Positions 38,888 to 48,500 of a stretch of DNA of 64,000 bases are shown in pieces (position 1 is the stretch's first letter; every line of letters starts with the position of its first letter). Made by a program: the position numbers and the translations under genes. Under the pieces are notes generated by a model. It did not search any database. It worked only from the letters and a program-made list of their open reading frames with translations, and was not told the origin of the DNA. Where the stretch lies: contig NZ_QEIG01000019.1 of the NCBI RefSeq assembly GCF_014324365.1, positions 18,245 to 82,244 of the forward strand, in the 5' to 3' direction. Origin of the DNA: Algoriphagus sp. AK58. Its GTDB lineage: Bacteria; Bacteroidota; Bacteroidia; Cytophagales; Cyclobacteriaceae.

Positions 38888-39214
38888 GTGATTGGTCAGC
38901 CTTCAAATCTCCCCTATATTCTAGCAATACTCTTCGGAATCCTAATTTTCTTTATCCCAAACTCGGAGGTATTTCCGTTTTTTCTTCTACTAGCAGGCCT
39001 TTTCGGAGGAGGATTATTTGGTTTTTTTTGGTCAAAAGAATCCTGGCGTTGGGGTATTTGGATTTCTGGACCTTTGTAGGTCTCCCTGACCTTGAGTGTA
39101 TTGTTTGCCGGACAATTGGACGTGTTTTTGGAAAAAGATTTACCTATCCTACTTGTAACGCTCTCTTCAACTTGTTTGGGAAGTTTAATTTTCTCCAAAC
39201 TAAAAAAGAGATAA
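38888..39214 (+). pseudogene. Small membrane protein gene interrupted by an in-frame TAG
   Basis: From GTG 38888 the frame reads 63 codons with two hydrophobic segments and the motif FGFFWSKESWRWGIWISGPL, then TAG at 39077-39079. The same frame continues without any shift for 44 more codons (VSLTLSVLFAGQLDVFLEKD...LGSLIFSKLKKR) to TAA at 39212-39214, giving another membrane helix and a basic end. The whole would be a 107-residue protein with three or four helices and a cytoplasmic Lys-Lys-Arg tail. The simplest reading is a recent nonsense mutation. I do not know the family; the WRWGIW pattern recalls small inner-membrane proteins of unknown function. Confidence 0.55.
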
Positions 39215-39427
39215 AAGCCAAAAACGCTGCTTTTCGGCTTCGTTCCCAAATTGGTTAATCAAAAAATAGTATTCCATTAGTATATCCTTGACTTGTCCAA
39301 AATATTCAAAGGAGGTTAGTCATTGAAATATACCATTTCAGAGCCACGGTACGTTTTCTTTTTTTATAATTCAAAAGGCAGAAAAAGGAAAAAAGATATC
39401 TTACTGAAAAATCCAAACTTAATTCCC

Positions 39428-39841
39428 ATGACCCATCCAAAAATCACCGTCCAAGCCCTAGTCTCCGCACCCCTCGCTACTGTGTGGGAACGATATACCC
39501 AGCCCGAGCACATTACCCAATGGAATTTTGCACATCCGAGCTGGCACTGTCCGTCTGCATCCAATGATTTGCAGGTGGGAGGAAGGTACTTTGCGAGAAT
39601 GGAAGCCAAGGATGGAAGTTTTGGGTTTGACTTTGAAGCTGTATACCTGGAGATCGTTCCAATGAAATCCTACAGCTATGAGTTTGGAGGCAGAGTATGT
39701 CAGGTAGAATTTAAGGAAATGGATGGGAAAACAGAAGTAAAGGTGACCTTCGACCCTGAGACCGAAAACTCCCTCGAACTACAGCAAAACGGTTGGCAAG
39801 CCATTTTGGACAACTTCAAAAACTACGCTGAGCAGGGTTGA
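39428..39841 (+). CDS. SRPBCC / AHSA1-type ligand-binding protein
   Basis: 137 residues from the ATG at 39428; a TTG 105 bases earlier would add a Lys-rich tail that does not belong to the family. The sequence ITVQALVSAPLATVWERYTQPEHITQWNFAHPSW is the typical START-like (activator of Hsp90 ATPase homologue 1, COG3832) start, with VCQVEFKEMDGKTEVKVTFDPE and the final helix NGWQAILDNFKNYAE. These small cytoplasmic proteins bind hydrophobic ligands; a specific role is rarely known. Confidence 0.85.
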   Translation: MTHPKITVQALVSAPLATVWERYTQPEHITQWNFAHPSWHCPSASNDLQVGGRYFARMEAKDGSFGFDFEAVYLEIVPMKSYSYEFGGRVCQVEFKEMDGKTEVKVTFDPETENSLELQQNGWQAILDNFKNYAEQG

Positions 39842-39999
39842 TTAGTATTGTATTTAGCTGGAGTTATTCTATGTTTTCCAGCTTAAGACAGGATTTGGTC
39901 TGTTCTTCTTCTATCGGTTTGCGATCAATGCGAATAAGACAAGTCTGTTGGTTTTTGATGCTTAATGCAAGGACTTCAGGGAAATAAAACACCAAACGA

Positions 40000-40353
40000 A
40001 TGAAAAATCTAGGTTTTCAGATCAGACTCAATGGAGAACTCATTTGCAGGGCAGAGATAGATTCCGAGTTCTTTACTACCCATTGTATACTGACGTCCCT
40101 TCACCGAGAGGCTGATCAAAATCGGTTGACCGACTTGTTTGTGGGTGGACTGGATTCTAATTTGGATCAATCTGTCATTTGGACAAAGGAAGCTTTAAAG
40201 AAAGGCGATCAAATCTTGATTGAAGTGGTGGAAGGTGATTTTGAACCGCCAAAGACTGTTTCTAAAAGGAATTCTGAAGAGTTGATCCTTCAAGAAAAGA
40301 TCAAATACTTTCTACGATTGAAGGAAGAACTGAAAGAGCACTTGGAGGAATAG
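40000..40353 (+). CDS. Hypothetical protein
   Basis: 117 residues, no signal peptide or membrane helix. The first part is beta-rich (NLGFQIRLNGELICRAEID), followed by a variable segment and a charged C-terminal helix (KIKYFLRLKEELKEHLEE) that could form a coiled coil. The codon use and length suggest a real gene, and small cytoplasmic proteins like this occur in Bacteroidota, but I recognise no family. Isolated between spacers with repeats. Confidence 0.55.
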   Translation: MKNLGFQIRLNGELICRAEIDSEFFTTHCILTSLHREADQNRLTDLFVGGLDSNLDQSVIWTKEALKKGDQILIEVVEGDFEPPKTVSKRNSEELILQEKIKYFLRLKEELKEHLEE

Positions 40354-40504
40354 TCAATGCTTTTTACTGTTTTTTTGCCGAAGTCTCAGATTTATTTTAA
40401 GAGGATGGTAATGAAATTTTGCCAAGAGAATGAATTAAATATTCTTTTCTGATTATGCGCTATTCTGCCATTAGTCGAATATTCTCCTGATTTTGGGCTG
40501 GAGG

Positions 40505-40565
40505 ACCGATACTTCGACAAGCTCAGCACAAGTACTTCGACCCGCTCAGTACCAGTGACGGAAGA
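40505..40565. repeat. CTTCGACAAGCTCAG-type repeat element
   Basis: Two imperfect units in tandem: TACTTCGACAAGCTCAGCAC (40511) and GTACTTCGACCCGCTCAGTAC (40532). The 18-mer GACAAGCTCAGCACAAGT occurs inverted at about 61020-61037, upstream of ackA. Words like CTTCGACAAGCTCAG are scattered widely in many bacterial genomes as intergenic repeats. The rest of the 435-base gap (40354-40788) holds no gene I can support. Confidence 0.6.
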
Positions 40566-40788
40566 CCGAAAAAATCAAAGAATTGGCTTTTACTAATTCA
40601 TTGAACTTTGGAAGAAAGCGATTGGCAAAGTTCTGTATATCCATATATTCTTTTTCAATCTTTCTGATCCCCAACCGATCTTCTGTTTGTGTAACTCTCC
40701 CGTGAGGATTAACTTTTTTTGGGGTGATTATCTCCAAAAAATCCGAACTTAAAGTGAATTTATCTTTTCACCCCAAACCCCAAGCACC

Positions 40789-41346
40789 ATGGACTTAGAT
40801 AAAGCTACCCAAACCATGATCGATAATCTCTACAAAAACACAGGGAAATCCCTGTCTGAATGGATCGAACTGGTTACCAAAGAGAATTTTTCCAAACACG
40901 GGGAGATCCTCAAATTTCTCAAAGAGCAACATGGCCTCACGCATGGCTTTGCCAACCTGATCGCTCACAAGGCAAAAGGTTCGGATGCAGGATCAGCCGA
41001 AAACCAGGATGACCTTATCGTCAAACAATATCAGGGAAAAGAACATCTGCGACCGATTTACGACAAACTCCTCTCCGAAATCGAGAAGCATGGGCAGGAT
41101 TTTGAAATTGCACCCAAAAATACTTACGTGAGTCTGAGACGGAAGAAGCAGTTTGCCATCCTCAATCCCGCTACCAAAACCCGGTTTGAAATCGGGATCA
41201 ACCTCAAAGGACAAGAAGCTCAAGGGAAACTGCTCGCTGAAAAACCCAACTCCATGTGTTCTCACAAAATCAATATTGCTGCTCTGGAAGAGATAGATGA
41301 GGAGGTAGTGGGCTGGATCAAACTGGCCTACGACCATGCGGGATAA
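40789..41346 (+). CDS. DUF4287 and DUF5655 domain protein
   Basis: 185 residues. The N-terminal DUF4287 part (about 1-65: MIDNLYKNTGKSLSEWIELV and KEQHGLTHGFANLIAHKAKG) is a small helical domain. The C-terminal DUF5655 part (about 80-183: HLRPIYDKLLSEIEKHGQDFEIAPKNTYVSLRRKKQFAILNPAT) resembles the predicted transport- or nuclease-associated domain also found in YdhG/DUF1801-like proteins. Cytoplasmic; function not known. This two-domain order is standard for the family. Single gene. Confidence 0.82.
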   Translation: MDLDKATQTMIDNLYKNTGKSLSEWIELVTKENFSKHGEILKFLKEQHGLTHGFANLIAHKAKGSDAGSAENQDDLIVKQYQGKEHLRPIYDKLLSEIEKHGQDFEIAPKNTYVSLRRKKQFAILNPATKTRFEIGINLKGQEAQGKLLAEKPNSMCSHKINIAALEEIDEEVVGWIKLAYDHAG

Positions 41347-41360
41347 ATCTCTGTGCTATT

Positions 41361-41470
41361 CCAAAGAGCGGGCCTAAAGTCCCCAACTGACAAAGTCCAT
41401 TCATCCAAACTTGAGCGCCTGGTGAGTGGATTGAAACCGGAAATCCGGACTTCCCGGCCAAGCTCTTTGG
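41361..41470. other. Strongly folded non-coding element
   Basis: CCAAAGAGC (41361-41369) is the exact reverse complement of GCTCTTTGG (41462-41470). Inside, GGCC (41371-41374) faces GGCC (41456-41459) and AAGTCC (41377-41382) faces GGACTT (41447-41452), extending the outer helix. An inner arm pairs TCCATTCATC (near 41396) with GGTGAGTGGA (41421-41430), and CCGGA/TCCGG (41437-41448) could form another small arm. No reading frame is supported. It lies between the DUF4287/DUF5655 gene and the TMEM175-like gene, and could be a structured RNA or a palindromic repeat. Confidence 0.55.
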
Positions 41471-41531
41471 TCTCTCTTTAGTTTAAAAATCAAGGGTTTT
41501 TCACCTGATTCTACCTTTACCTCCCAATCGA

Positions 41532-42254
41532 ATGAGACAAGAATTTTTTAAAAACCGACAGCACGATCCGAAAATCAACTATCGTGGCATCAGCGCTTCC
41601 CGGCTGGACAATCTCACGGATGCGGTGTTTGGGATTGCGATCACGCTGCTGATTTTCAACCTTTCCAATCCCAATTCATTTTCGGACCTCCTGACTTTTA
41701 CCAAAACACTCCCCGCTTTTTTGATCAGTATTTCCTTTCTGGTTTTGATTTGGAGCGAGCATCTCGATTTTTCGGAGATGTATACACTGAATGATTCCAT
41801 ACTCACCATCCTGAATACCATTTTTATCGCATTGGTGATTTTTTATGTCTATCCCCTGCGTTTTTTGACTCTTTTTCTCACCAATCTTTTGTTTCAGACA
41901 GACATCCAGGTCAGCATCGCAGGAGATCAGGTCCCGTACTTGATGATCTATTATGGTTTTGTGGCGTTTGCCCTTTACCTCGTGTTGTATCTTTTCTATC
42001 GAAGGGCTTTTTCGCTGAGAGAGGCGCTACTGCTAAGCGATTTTGAGCGTTTTTACACCCAATCACAGATTCAGCGCCTGCAGATCATGTTTTTTGTGCC
42101 TCTGATTTCCATTTTGGTTACAGTATTGATTCAGCCGTTTTCCTTTATTTGGGCTTCTTTTTTCGGGGGATTGACCTATTTGCTCTACACACCTCTGATC
42201 ATTTGGTGGCATGCTCGGTTCAAAAGAAAGTCAAAGAGTTTCGAACCCCTTTGA
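41532..42254 (+). CDS. TMEM175-family (DUF1211) K+ channel-like protein
   Basis: 240 residues with about six hydrophobic helices. The family hallmark is the N-terminal RLDNLTDAVFGIAITLLIFNL (compare R..FSDxVFAIAxTLL), which lines the pore in bacterial TMEM175. Next come LPAFLISISFLVLIWSEH, two further helices, and a basic C-terminal tail (ARFKRKSKSF). Bacterial TMEM175 proteins are tetrameric, weakly selective K+ channels. Here Ser/Phe of the FSDAxFA motif are replaced by Leu-Thr and Gly, so selectivity may differ. Neighbour DUF2200 is 70 bases away on the same strand. Confidence 0.8.
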   Translation: MRQEFFKNRQHDPKINYRGISASRLDNLTDAVFGIAITLLIFNLSNPNSFSDLLTFTKTLPAFLISISFLVLIWSEHLDFSEMYTLNDSILTILNTIFIALVIFYVYPLRFLTLFLTNLLFQTDIQVSIAGDQVPYLMIYYGFVAFALYLVLYLFYRRAFSLREALLLSDFERFYTQSQIQRLQIMFFVPLISILVTVLIQPFSFIWASFFGGLTYLLYTPLIIWWHARFKRKSKSFEPL

Positions 42255-42324
42255 TTTTTCGTTCGAGATATGGTCATTTATCTCATAGTTCGATTGAATC
42301 CATTTTCATCCTTAATCTTTACAC

Positions 42325-42675
42325 ATGGAAAATCACCGGATCTTTAAAATGGCTTTTGCGAGTGTTTACCCTCACTATGTGACCAAGGCCGAGCGAAAAG
42401 GGCGGACCAAAGCCGAGGTAGATGAAATTATCTGTTGGCTGACTGGCTATGATTTGCCCGCTTTGCAAAAGCAAATCGATCTGAAAAAAGACTTTGAAAC
42501 CTTCTTTGCCGAATCTCCCGCTTATCATCCCAATGCCCAACTGATTACCGGCTTGATCTGTGGATATCGCGTGGAGGAAATCTCCGATCCTCTCATGCAA
42601 AAGATCCGTCAACTGGATAAGCTGATCGATGAGTTGGCCAAAGGGAAAAAGATGGAGAAGATTTTAAGGGGGTGA
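42325..42675 (+). CDS. DUF2200 family protein
   Basis: 116 residues, a near full-length match by recognition to DUF2200: [40 protein letters not shown] and the [45 protein letters not shown] ending. Small cytoplasmic helical protein without known function, found widely as a single gene. No unusual features. Confidence 0.88.
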   Translation: MENHRIFKMAFASVYPHYVTKAERKGRTKAEVDEIICWLTGYDLPALQKQIDLKKDFETFFAESPAYHPNAQLITGLICGYRVEEISDPLMQKIRQLDKLIDELAKGKKMEKILRG

Positions 42676-42822
42676 ATTGAGGAAGGTTTTTCACTCCCGA
42701 ATTAGGAAGTGTTGGTTTCAGTTTCAAGGGGTGGTTGAATTCCTTTTTTTAGGATGGATTTAAAAAATACGCGAAACCTTACTTTTTGAATTTTGTTATT
42801 TTGGAGTCAATTCTATTCGTAC

Positions 42823-43626
42823 ATGGATTTTAATCTTGACTGGCTGCTATCCACAGATTACACCCAACCCCAAAATTTTCTGCTGATCTTTTTTATTCTT
42901 TTGGCAGGTATTTTTTTGAGGTACTTGGCCTTGGCTTGGTTATACCATGAGTGGGTTTACAAGAGAATGGGAGAGGCCATGCCTTATCGCAGACTACACG
43001 AGCAGATTCGATTGCCTCAGGTGAAGACAGAGATTTGGTATTCGTTTTTGGGTGCGATCATATTTGGAGTAGCAGGAGTTGTGATGTTGATTTTTTGGCA
43101 AAAGGGCGTCTCACAGCTGTATATTGCTCTTACCTGGTGGGATGTGCTTTGGATTCCGATCAGTTATTTTGTGGCTCTGTTTATCCATGAGACCTATTAC
43201 TACTGGCTGCACCGCTGGATGCATCAGCCCAAGGTAATCAGGCATTTTCACCACATCCATCACAATAGTCTGTATACGAGCTCCTTTACCTCTTTTTCCT
43301 TTCACCCGATCGAGGCAGGATTACAGGCGATCTTTCTACCAGTATTGGTTTTGGTTCTTCCTATGCATTTTTTTGTCCTTATTGCTCTTTTGGTTACCAT
43401 GTCCATTACGGCTGTGATCAACCATGCAGGAGTAGAAGTCTATCCCAAATGGGCGCTTAAATCTCCGTTTTTCCGATGGATGGTCGGTGCCACACACCAT
43501 GACCTGCACCACCTGAAGTATCGGTGCAACTATGGCCTTTATTTCACCTTTTGGGATGTTTGGATGAAGACAGAAGATGCAGGATTTGAAAAAAGATTTG
43601 AGGCTCATACTCAAAGCAAAGGCTGA
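42823..43626 (+). CDS. Sterol desaturase / fatty acid hydroxylase family protein
   Basis: 267 residues from ATG 42823 (the frame is open from a TTG ten codons earlier). At least four membrane helices carry the eight-histidine di-iron motifs: HETYYYWLHRWMH, HFHHIHHNS, and HHDLHH near the C-terminus, with NHAGVEVYP between them. Members hydroxylate or desaturate sterols, carotenoids or fatty acids using O2 and two irons bound by these histidines. The substrate is not clear; in Bacteroidota carotenoid or lipid hydroxylation is plausible. Monocistronic. Confidence 0.9.
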   Translation: MDFNLDWLLSTDYTQPQNFLLIFFILLAGIFLRYLALAWLYHEWVYKRMGEAMPYRRLHEQIRLPQVKTEIWYSFLGAIIFGVAGVVMLIFWQKGVSQLYIALTWWDVLWIPISYFVALFIHETYYYWLHRWMHQPKVIRHFHHIHHNSLYTSSFTSFSFHPIEAGLQAIFLPVLVLVLPMHFFVLIALLVTMSITAVINHAGVEVYPKWALKSPFFRWMVGATHHDLHHLKYRCNYGLYFTFWDVWMKTEDAGFEKRFEAHTQSKG

Positions 43627-43816
43627 TCGGTTTACTTCTCTTCCATCACTTTGATTTACAGATGTTTTTAAAAGAGCTCGTCCGAAATTTTTTCTTCCTA
43701 TTACAGTAGAATGAAATAATCAGAAAATATTTTTTTCACTAAATACAGGCGTTTTTTCAATGATTAAGCAGTCTATCCTGCCATTCATCAGAGTTTATCG
43801 GGATTTTCTAAAAAAA

Positions 43817-43828
43817 TGATAATTATCA
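43817..43828. promoter_or_regulatory. Palindrome TGATAATTATCA, candidate operator
   Basis: Perfect 12-bp palindrome located 14 bases before a promoter-like TTACTTTG (43842-43849, one mismatch to TAnnTTTG). It would cover the -33 region of the transcript for the small protein and the efflux operon. It recalls half of a Fur box but is shorter. Confidence 0.35.
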
Positions 43829-43880
43829 GCCGGAAACTATTTTACTTTGCAGTCAGTTACAGGACTGATTCGTAAAATCT

Positions 43881-44282
43881 ATGTCCTACAGTAAACCCAA
43901 CAACCGAATACACCTTATTCTTGTGACCGAAAATATGAGATGGTTCCTAGGGATTATCCTCTTTATTGTCAGTTTTGGTGCCTTTCCTGTTGGGCCTGAA
44001 TCTACCATTCCCCAGGAAAAAGCTCCTCTTTCTGCTGACTTTCCGACTGAAGTGCTGGACGTATTTCAGTTCGATTTTTCTGAATTGGTTCCAGCTGAAG
44101 CTAGGGTAAGATCTTCATCTTCCTCATCACAGAGACTTAAAAATGAAAGGGTTCTTGATACCCTCGAAGCACCTGGATTAATTTTCCTCTCCTGTAGGAT
44201 AGCGAAGTCCTATTCGGAGATACACATTGATACATACCTCAAACTTCTCTTTCAGTACACTATCCAGGTCAATGCGCCCTGA
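43881..44282 (+). CDS. Small single-pass protein upstream of the efflux operon
   Basis: 133 residues; an internal Met at residue 19 (ATG 43935, MRWFLGIILFIVSFGAFP) would give a cleaner signal peptide or anchor. After the hydrophobic segment comes a Pro/Glu region, a Ser run, and a C-terminal part (SYSEIHIDTYLKLLFQYTIQV) of predicted mixed structure. I do not recognise a family. It lies behind a promoter-like box and 76 bases before the adaptor gene on the same strand, so it may be the first gene of the efflux unit. It could also be a chance frame. Confidence 0.45.
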   Translation: MSYSKPNNRIHLILVTENMRWFLGIILFIVSFGAFPVGPESTIPQEKAPLSADFPTEVLDVFQFDFSELVPAEARVRSSSSSSQRLKNERVLDTLEAPGLIFLSCRIAKSYSEIHIDTYLKLLFQYTIQVNAP

Positions 44283-44358
44283 TTTTACTTTTTTGCCTCG
44301 CTTTTAGTCCCTTTTGACAATAACCCTGTTGTCGATCTTTCTCAATTATTCTAGCAAC

Positions 44359-45549
44359 ATGAAAACTGAAAAACTTAATGTGTTTTCCGGAGTGAAAACA
44401 TTTGTATCCACATTCTTTATTCCCCTTGCCACAATGTTGGTTTTGGGTGCCTCCTTGGCTTCCTGTACTGAAGGAAATTCTAAAAACAACAAAGAAAACG
44501 AAGCAGTCAATATCCCAGTGTTGGAACTGCAGCCTCAGTCGGTAGAGGTACCTCAGACCTACATCGCCGATATTCAGGCGGTACAGTTTGTGGAGGTTCG
44601 TTCCAAAGTCGCTGGTTTTGTAGACCGCATTTTTGTAGATGAAGGCCAGTATGTGAAAAAGGGACAGACCCTTTTCCAGCTTTCTTCTGCAGAATACAAC
44701 GAAATGGTGAATTCTGCCCGTGCTAATTTGGCCAAGGCAAAAGCTGAACAGTCGGCCGCAAAAGTGGAAATGGAGCGTCTCCAAATCCTGGTCAACAAAA
44801 AGATTATTTCACCTTCCGAACTTGAACTGGCGAAATCCAAAAAAGCGGTAGCGGATTCTCAGATTGCAGAGGCTGAATCCATGCTCAAATCTGCTCAAAC
44901 CGGTCTCTCTTACACTACAGTGAAAGCTCCATTCGATGGCTTGGTAGACAGAATCCCTCACAAGATTGGGAGCTTGGTCACGGAAAATGATCTGTTAACT
45001 TCTATCACAGACATTTCCTCTATTTTCGCATACTACAAAGTCAACGAAAACGAGTACCTCAGCTTTATGAGAGACAAGATCGAAAGCGGTGCGGAGACGT
45101 TTTCGGACCAATTGACTTTGATTCTTTCGGATGGTGAAAAATATCCTCAGAAAGGAAAGTTGGAAACTACCGAAGGTGACATCGAATCAGGAACCGGATC
45201 GATTGGTTTCCGTGTGCGTTTTCCTAATCCTGATAACTTGATCAAGCACGGTGCTTCCGGGAAAATCCAGATGATGACCAAAATGGATCAGGTGTTTTTG
45301 ATCCCTCAGAAATCGACTTTTGAAATCCAGGACTTTACCTACGTGTATGTAGTGGACAAAGACAATACGGTGAAAGTAAGGAGCTTTAAGCCTCTTCAGC
45401 GATATGATATTTATTACATCGCCGACGGGTTTGAACCGGGAGATAAAATCGTGTTTGAAGGCATTCAACAGGTGAAAGACGGGTCCAAAGTGATTCCTCA
45501 ATCCGTGGCTGCAGCAGACGTTTACCACGAACTTCTCAGTGTACGTTAA
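44359..45549 (+). CDS. AcrA/MexA-type RND periplasmic adaptor
   Basis: 396 residues from ATG 44359; the lipoprotein signal LGASLASC puts Cys at residue 36. Membrane-fusion order is complete: lipoyl half (VEVRSKVAGFVDRIFVDEGQYVKKGQ), helical hairpin with AKAKAEQSAAKVEMERLQ, second half (TTVKAPFDGLVDRIPHKIGSLV), beta-barrel and membrane-proximal domains. It bridges the AcrB-like pump at 45575 and the TolC-like protein at 48739. The pump starts 25 bases downstream. Confidence 0.92.
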   Translation: MKTEKLNVFSGVKTFVSTFFIPLATMLVLGASLASCTEGNSKNNKENEAVNIPVLELQPQSVEVPQTYIADIQAVQFVEVRSKVAGFVDRIFVDEGQYVKKGQTLFQLSSAEYNEMVNSARANLAKAKAEQSAAKVEMERLQILVNKKIISPSELELAKSKKAVADSQIAEAESMLKSAQTGLSYTTVKAPFDGLVDRIPHKIGSLVTENDLLTSITDISSIFAYYKVNENEYLSFMRDKIESGAETFSDQLTLILSDGEKYPQKGKLETTEGDIESGTGSIGFRVRFPNPDNLIKHGASGKIQMMTKMDQVFLIPQKSTFEIQDFTYVYVVDKDNTVKVRSFKPLQRYDIYYIADGFEPGDKIVFEGIQQVKDGSKVIPQSVAAADVYHELLSVR

Positions 45550-45574
45550 TCCGAACTGCTAACTACCCGATTTC

Positions 45575-48500
45575 ATGCTGGAATTATTTATCAGGAGGCC
45601 GATCCTCTCGACGGTTATTTCTGTGTTCATTACCTTGCTGGGGATCTTGGCGTTGACCTCGCTTCCGATCACTCAGTTTCCGGATATCGTGCCACCTGCC
45701 GTGACAGTAACAGCCAGATATACCGGTGCCAATGCGGAAGTTTTGGCAAAAGCTGTAGCGACTCCCCTCGAACGTGCCATCAATGGTGTACCAGGAATGG
45801 AGTACATGACTTCCGTAAATACCAACGACGGTATTTCTCTTATCAACATTGTTTTCAAAGTGGGTACCGACCCGGATCAGGCAGCGGTAAACGTGCAAAA
45901 CAGGGTGGCAACGGTACTTGACGAACTTCCCGAAGAAGTAATCCGTGCCGGTGTGCAGACCGAAAAAGAAGTGAACTCCATGCTTCTTTACCTCAACCTG
46001 ACCACCTCGGATACTACTCAGGATGAAAAGTTTGTGTACAACTTTGCCGATATCAATATTCTACCCGAACTGAAGCGGATCGATGGTGTAGGTCGTGCGG
46101 AAATCATGGGGATGAAAGACTATGCGATGCGGGTTTGGCTTAAACCCGATCGATTGGCGGCCTATGACCTTTCTCCTCAAGATGTGACCGAAGCCATCCG
46201 AGCTCAAAACGTAGAAGCAGCTCCGGGTAAATCAGGTATTTCCTCGGATCGCGATCCACAGGCCCTTCAATATGTATTGAAGTACACCGGTAAATTCAAT
46301 CAGGAAGAAGAATACCGAAATATTACCCTGAAAGCCCTAGCGGATGGTTCCTTGCTGAAGCTGAAGGACGTGGCGGATATTGAATTTGATGCCTTGGAAT
46401 ATTCCATGGTATCTATGACGGATGGCAAGCCTTCCGCCTCCATCATGATCAAACAGCGTCCAGGTTCCAATGCCCGTGAAGTAATCTCCAACATCAAGGC
46501 CAAGATGGAGGAAATTCAGGAATCCTCTTTTCCTCCTGGGATGACCTTTAACGTGTCCTATGACGTAAGCCGATTCTTGGATGCGTCCATCTATGAGGTG
46601 GTGAAGACCCTGATCGAAGCCTTCTTGCTGGTATTTATCGTGGTATTCTTGTTTCTACAGGATTTCCGATCCACCTTGATTCCGGCCATTGCGGTACCGG
46701 TTTCGCTGGTAGGGACGCTGTTTTTTATGCAGCTTTTCGGCTTCTCGATCAACCTCCTTACCCTGTTTGCGCTAGTACTCGCCATTGGAATTGTGGTGGA
46801 TAATGCCATCGTAGTCGTAGAGGCCGTCCATGTGAAGATGCACGAACTCAAGATGAATGCCTTGGATGCGACCATTGCGGCCATGAAGGAAATTGGTGGT
46901 GCGATTGTGGCCATTACCTTGGTGATGTCGGCGGTATTTATTCCGGTGAGTTTCCTTTCCGGTCCGGTGGGGATTTTTTACCGTCAGTTCTCACTGACTT
47001 TGGCGATAGCGATTGTCATCTCGGGTATCAACGCCCTGACGCTTTCACCTGCACTTTGTGCGATGATGCTTAAACCCATGCATCATGCAGGGGAAGGCCA
47101 TGAAAGTGCCTTGCAGAAGTTTTTCAATGGATTCAATGCCAAATACGACGCCCTAGCTGGTAAATATTTGGGGGTGGTGAAATCTATTGCAAACCGTAAA
47201 GCGATCACTTATGGTGCGTTGGTGTTGTTCTTTGTGCTCACCTATGGGATGATTTCCATAGTTCCTTCCGGATTTATCCCGAACGAAGATCAGGGGATGA
47301 TCTATGTGAACGTGACCACGCCTCCTGGAGCAACTGTAGACCGTACTTCCGAAATCATGGATGAGGTGCAAGCTGCCTTGCTTCCTTTAGAAGAAGTAGA
47401 GACGGTGTCAACGCTTGCAGGATATTCTCTTTTGACTGAAACCGCCGGGGCTTCCTATGGGATGGGTATGATCAACTTGGCTCCTTGGGATGCCAGGGAG
47501 AAAAATGTCAATCAGTTGATCGCTGATTACACTGAGCGTACTTCTCATATCAAAGGAGCAGATATTCAGTTTTTGGCACCTCCTCCTGTTCCGGGATTTG
47601 GTAATGCGTCCGGGTTTGAACTTCGTCTTCAGGATCGTTCTGGTACCGATCTCGGTAATATGGCCCGTGTGAATGAAGAATTCATTCAAGCTCTAAATGA
47701 CCGACCTGAAATCGAGGGGGCCTTTACCAACTTCGACCCGAGTTTCCCGCAATTCTTATTGAGCGTAGATCACGACAAGGCCGCCAAGTTGGGTGTATCT
47801 GTCAATGATGCCATGGAAACCTTGCAGAGCTACATTGGCTCTTACTATGCTTCCAACTTTATCCGTTACGGGCAGATGTACAAGGTGATGATTCAGGCTT
47901 CACCAGAGTACAGAACCTCGCCAGAGTCGCTTTTGGAAATGTATGCCAAAAACAAAGAAGGTGAAATGGTGCCTTATTCCAACTTCGTAAGCCTGGAGCG
48001 GGTATATGGTCCTGAGCAGTTGACACGATACAACATGTTTACTTCTGCCTTGATCTCCGGGGATGCTGCACCTGGTTATTCTTCCGGTGATGCCATCAAG
48101 GCGGTAGAGGAAGTAGCCGCTTCTACTCTTCCCCGAGGCTATGACATTGACTGGTCGGGAATTACCCGAGAGCAGATTGCCTCCGGTAACCAGGCCGTGT
48201 ATATTTTCTTGATCTGTTTGGTGTTTGTGTACTTATTGTTAGCTGCACAGTACGAAAGCTACATGCTGCCACTTCCGGTAATCCTTTCACTTCCTGCGGG
48301 TATCTTCGGATCCTATTTCTTCCTTCAACTGGTGGGTTTGCAAAACGACATTTATGCTCAGGTTTCCTTGGTTATGTTGATCGGTTTGTTGGGTAAGAAT
48401 GCCATCCTGATCATCGAAATTGCAATTCAAAATCGAAACAGAGGGATCTCTATTCTTCAAAGTGCGATCAACGGTGGAATTGAGCGACTTCGTCCCATCC

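Noticed and set aside
39028..39258. 76-codon frame overlapping the broken membrane gene
   Set aside because: Different frame, Cys- and aromatic-rich without membrane pattern; the frame interrupted by TAG fits a protein much better, so no frameshift is needed.
40546..40737. 63-codon minus-strand frame between the hypothetical and DUF4287 genes
   Set aside because: Part of it reads through the CTTCGAC repeat element and there is no start signal or family; could be a gene remnant but not supportable.
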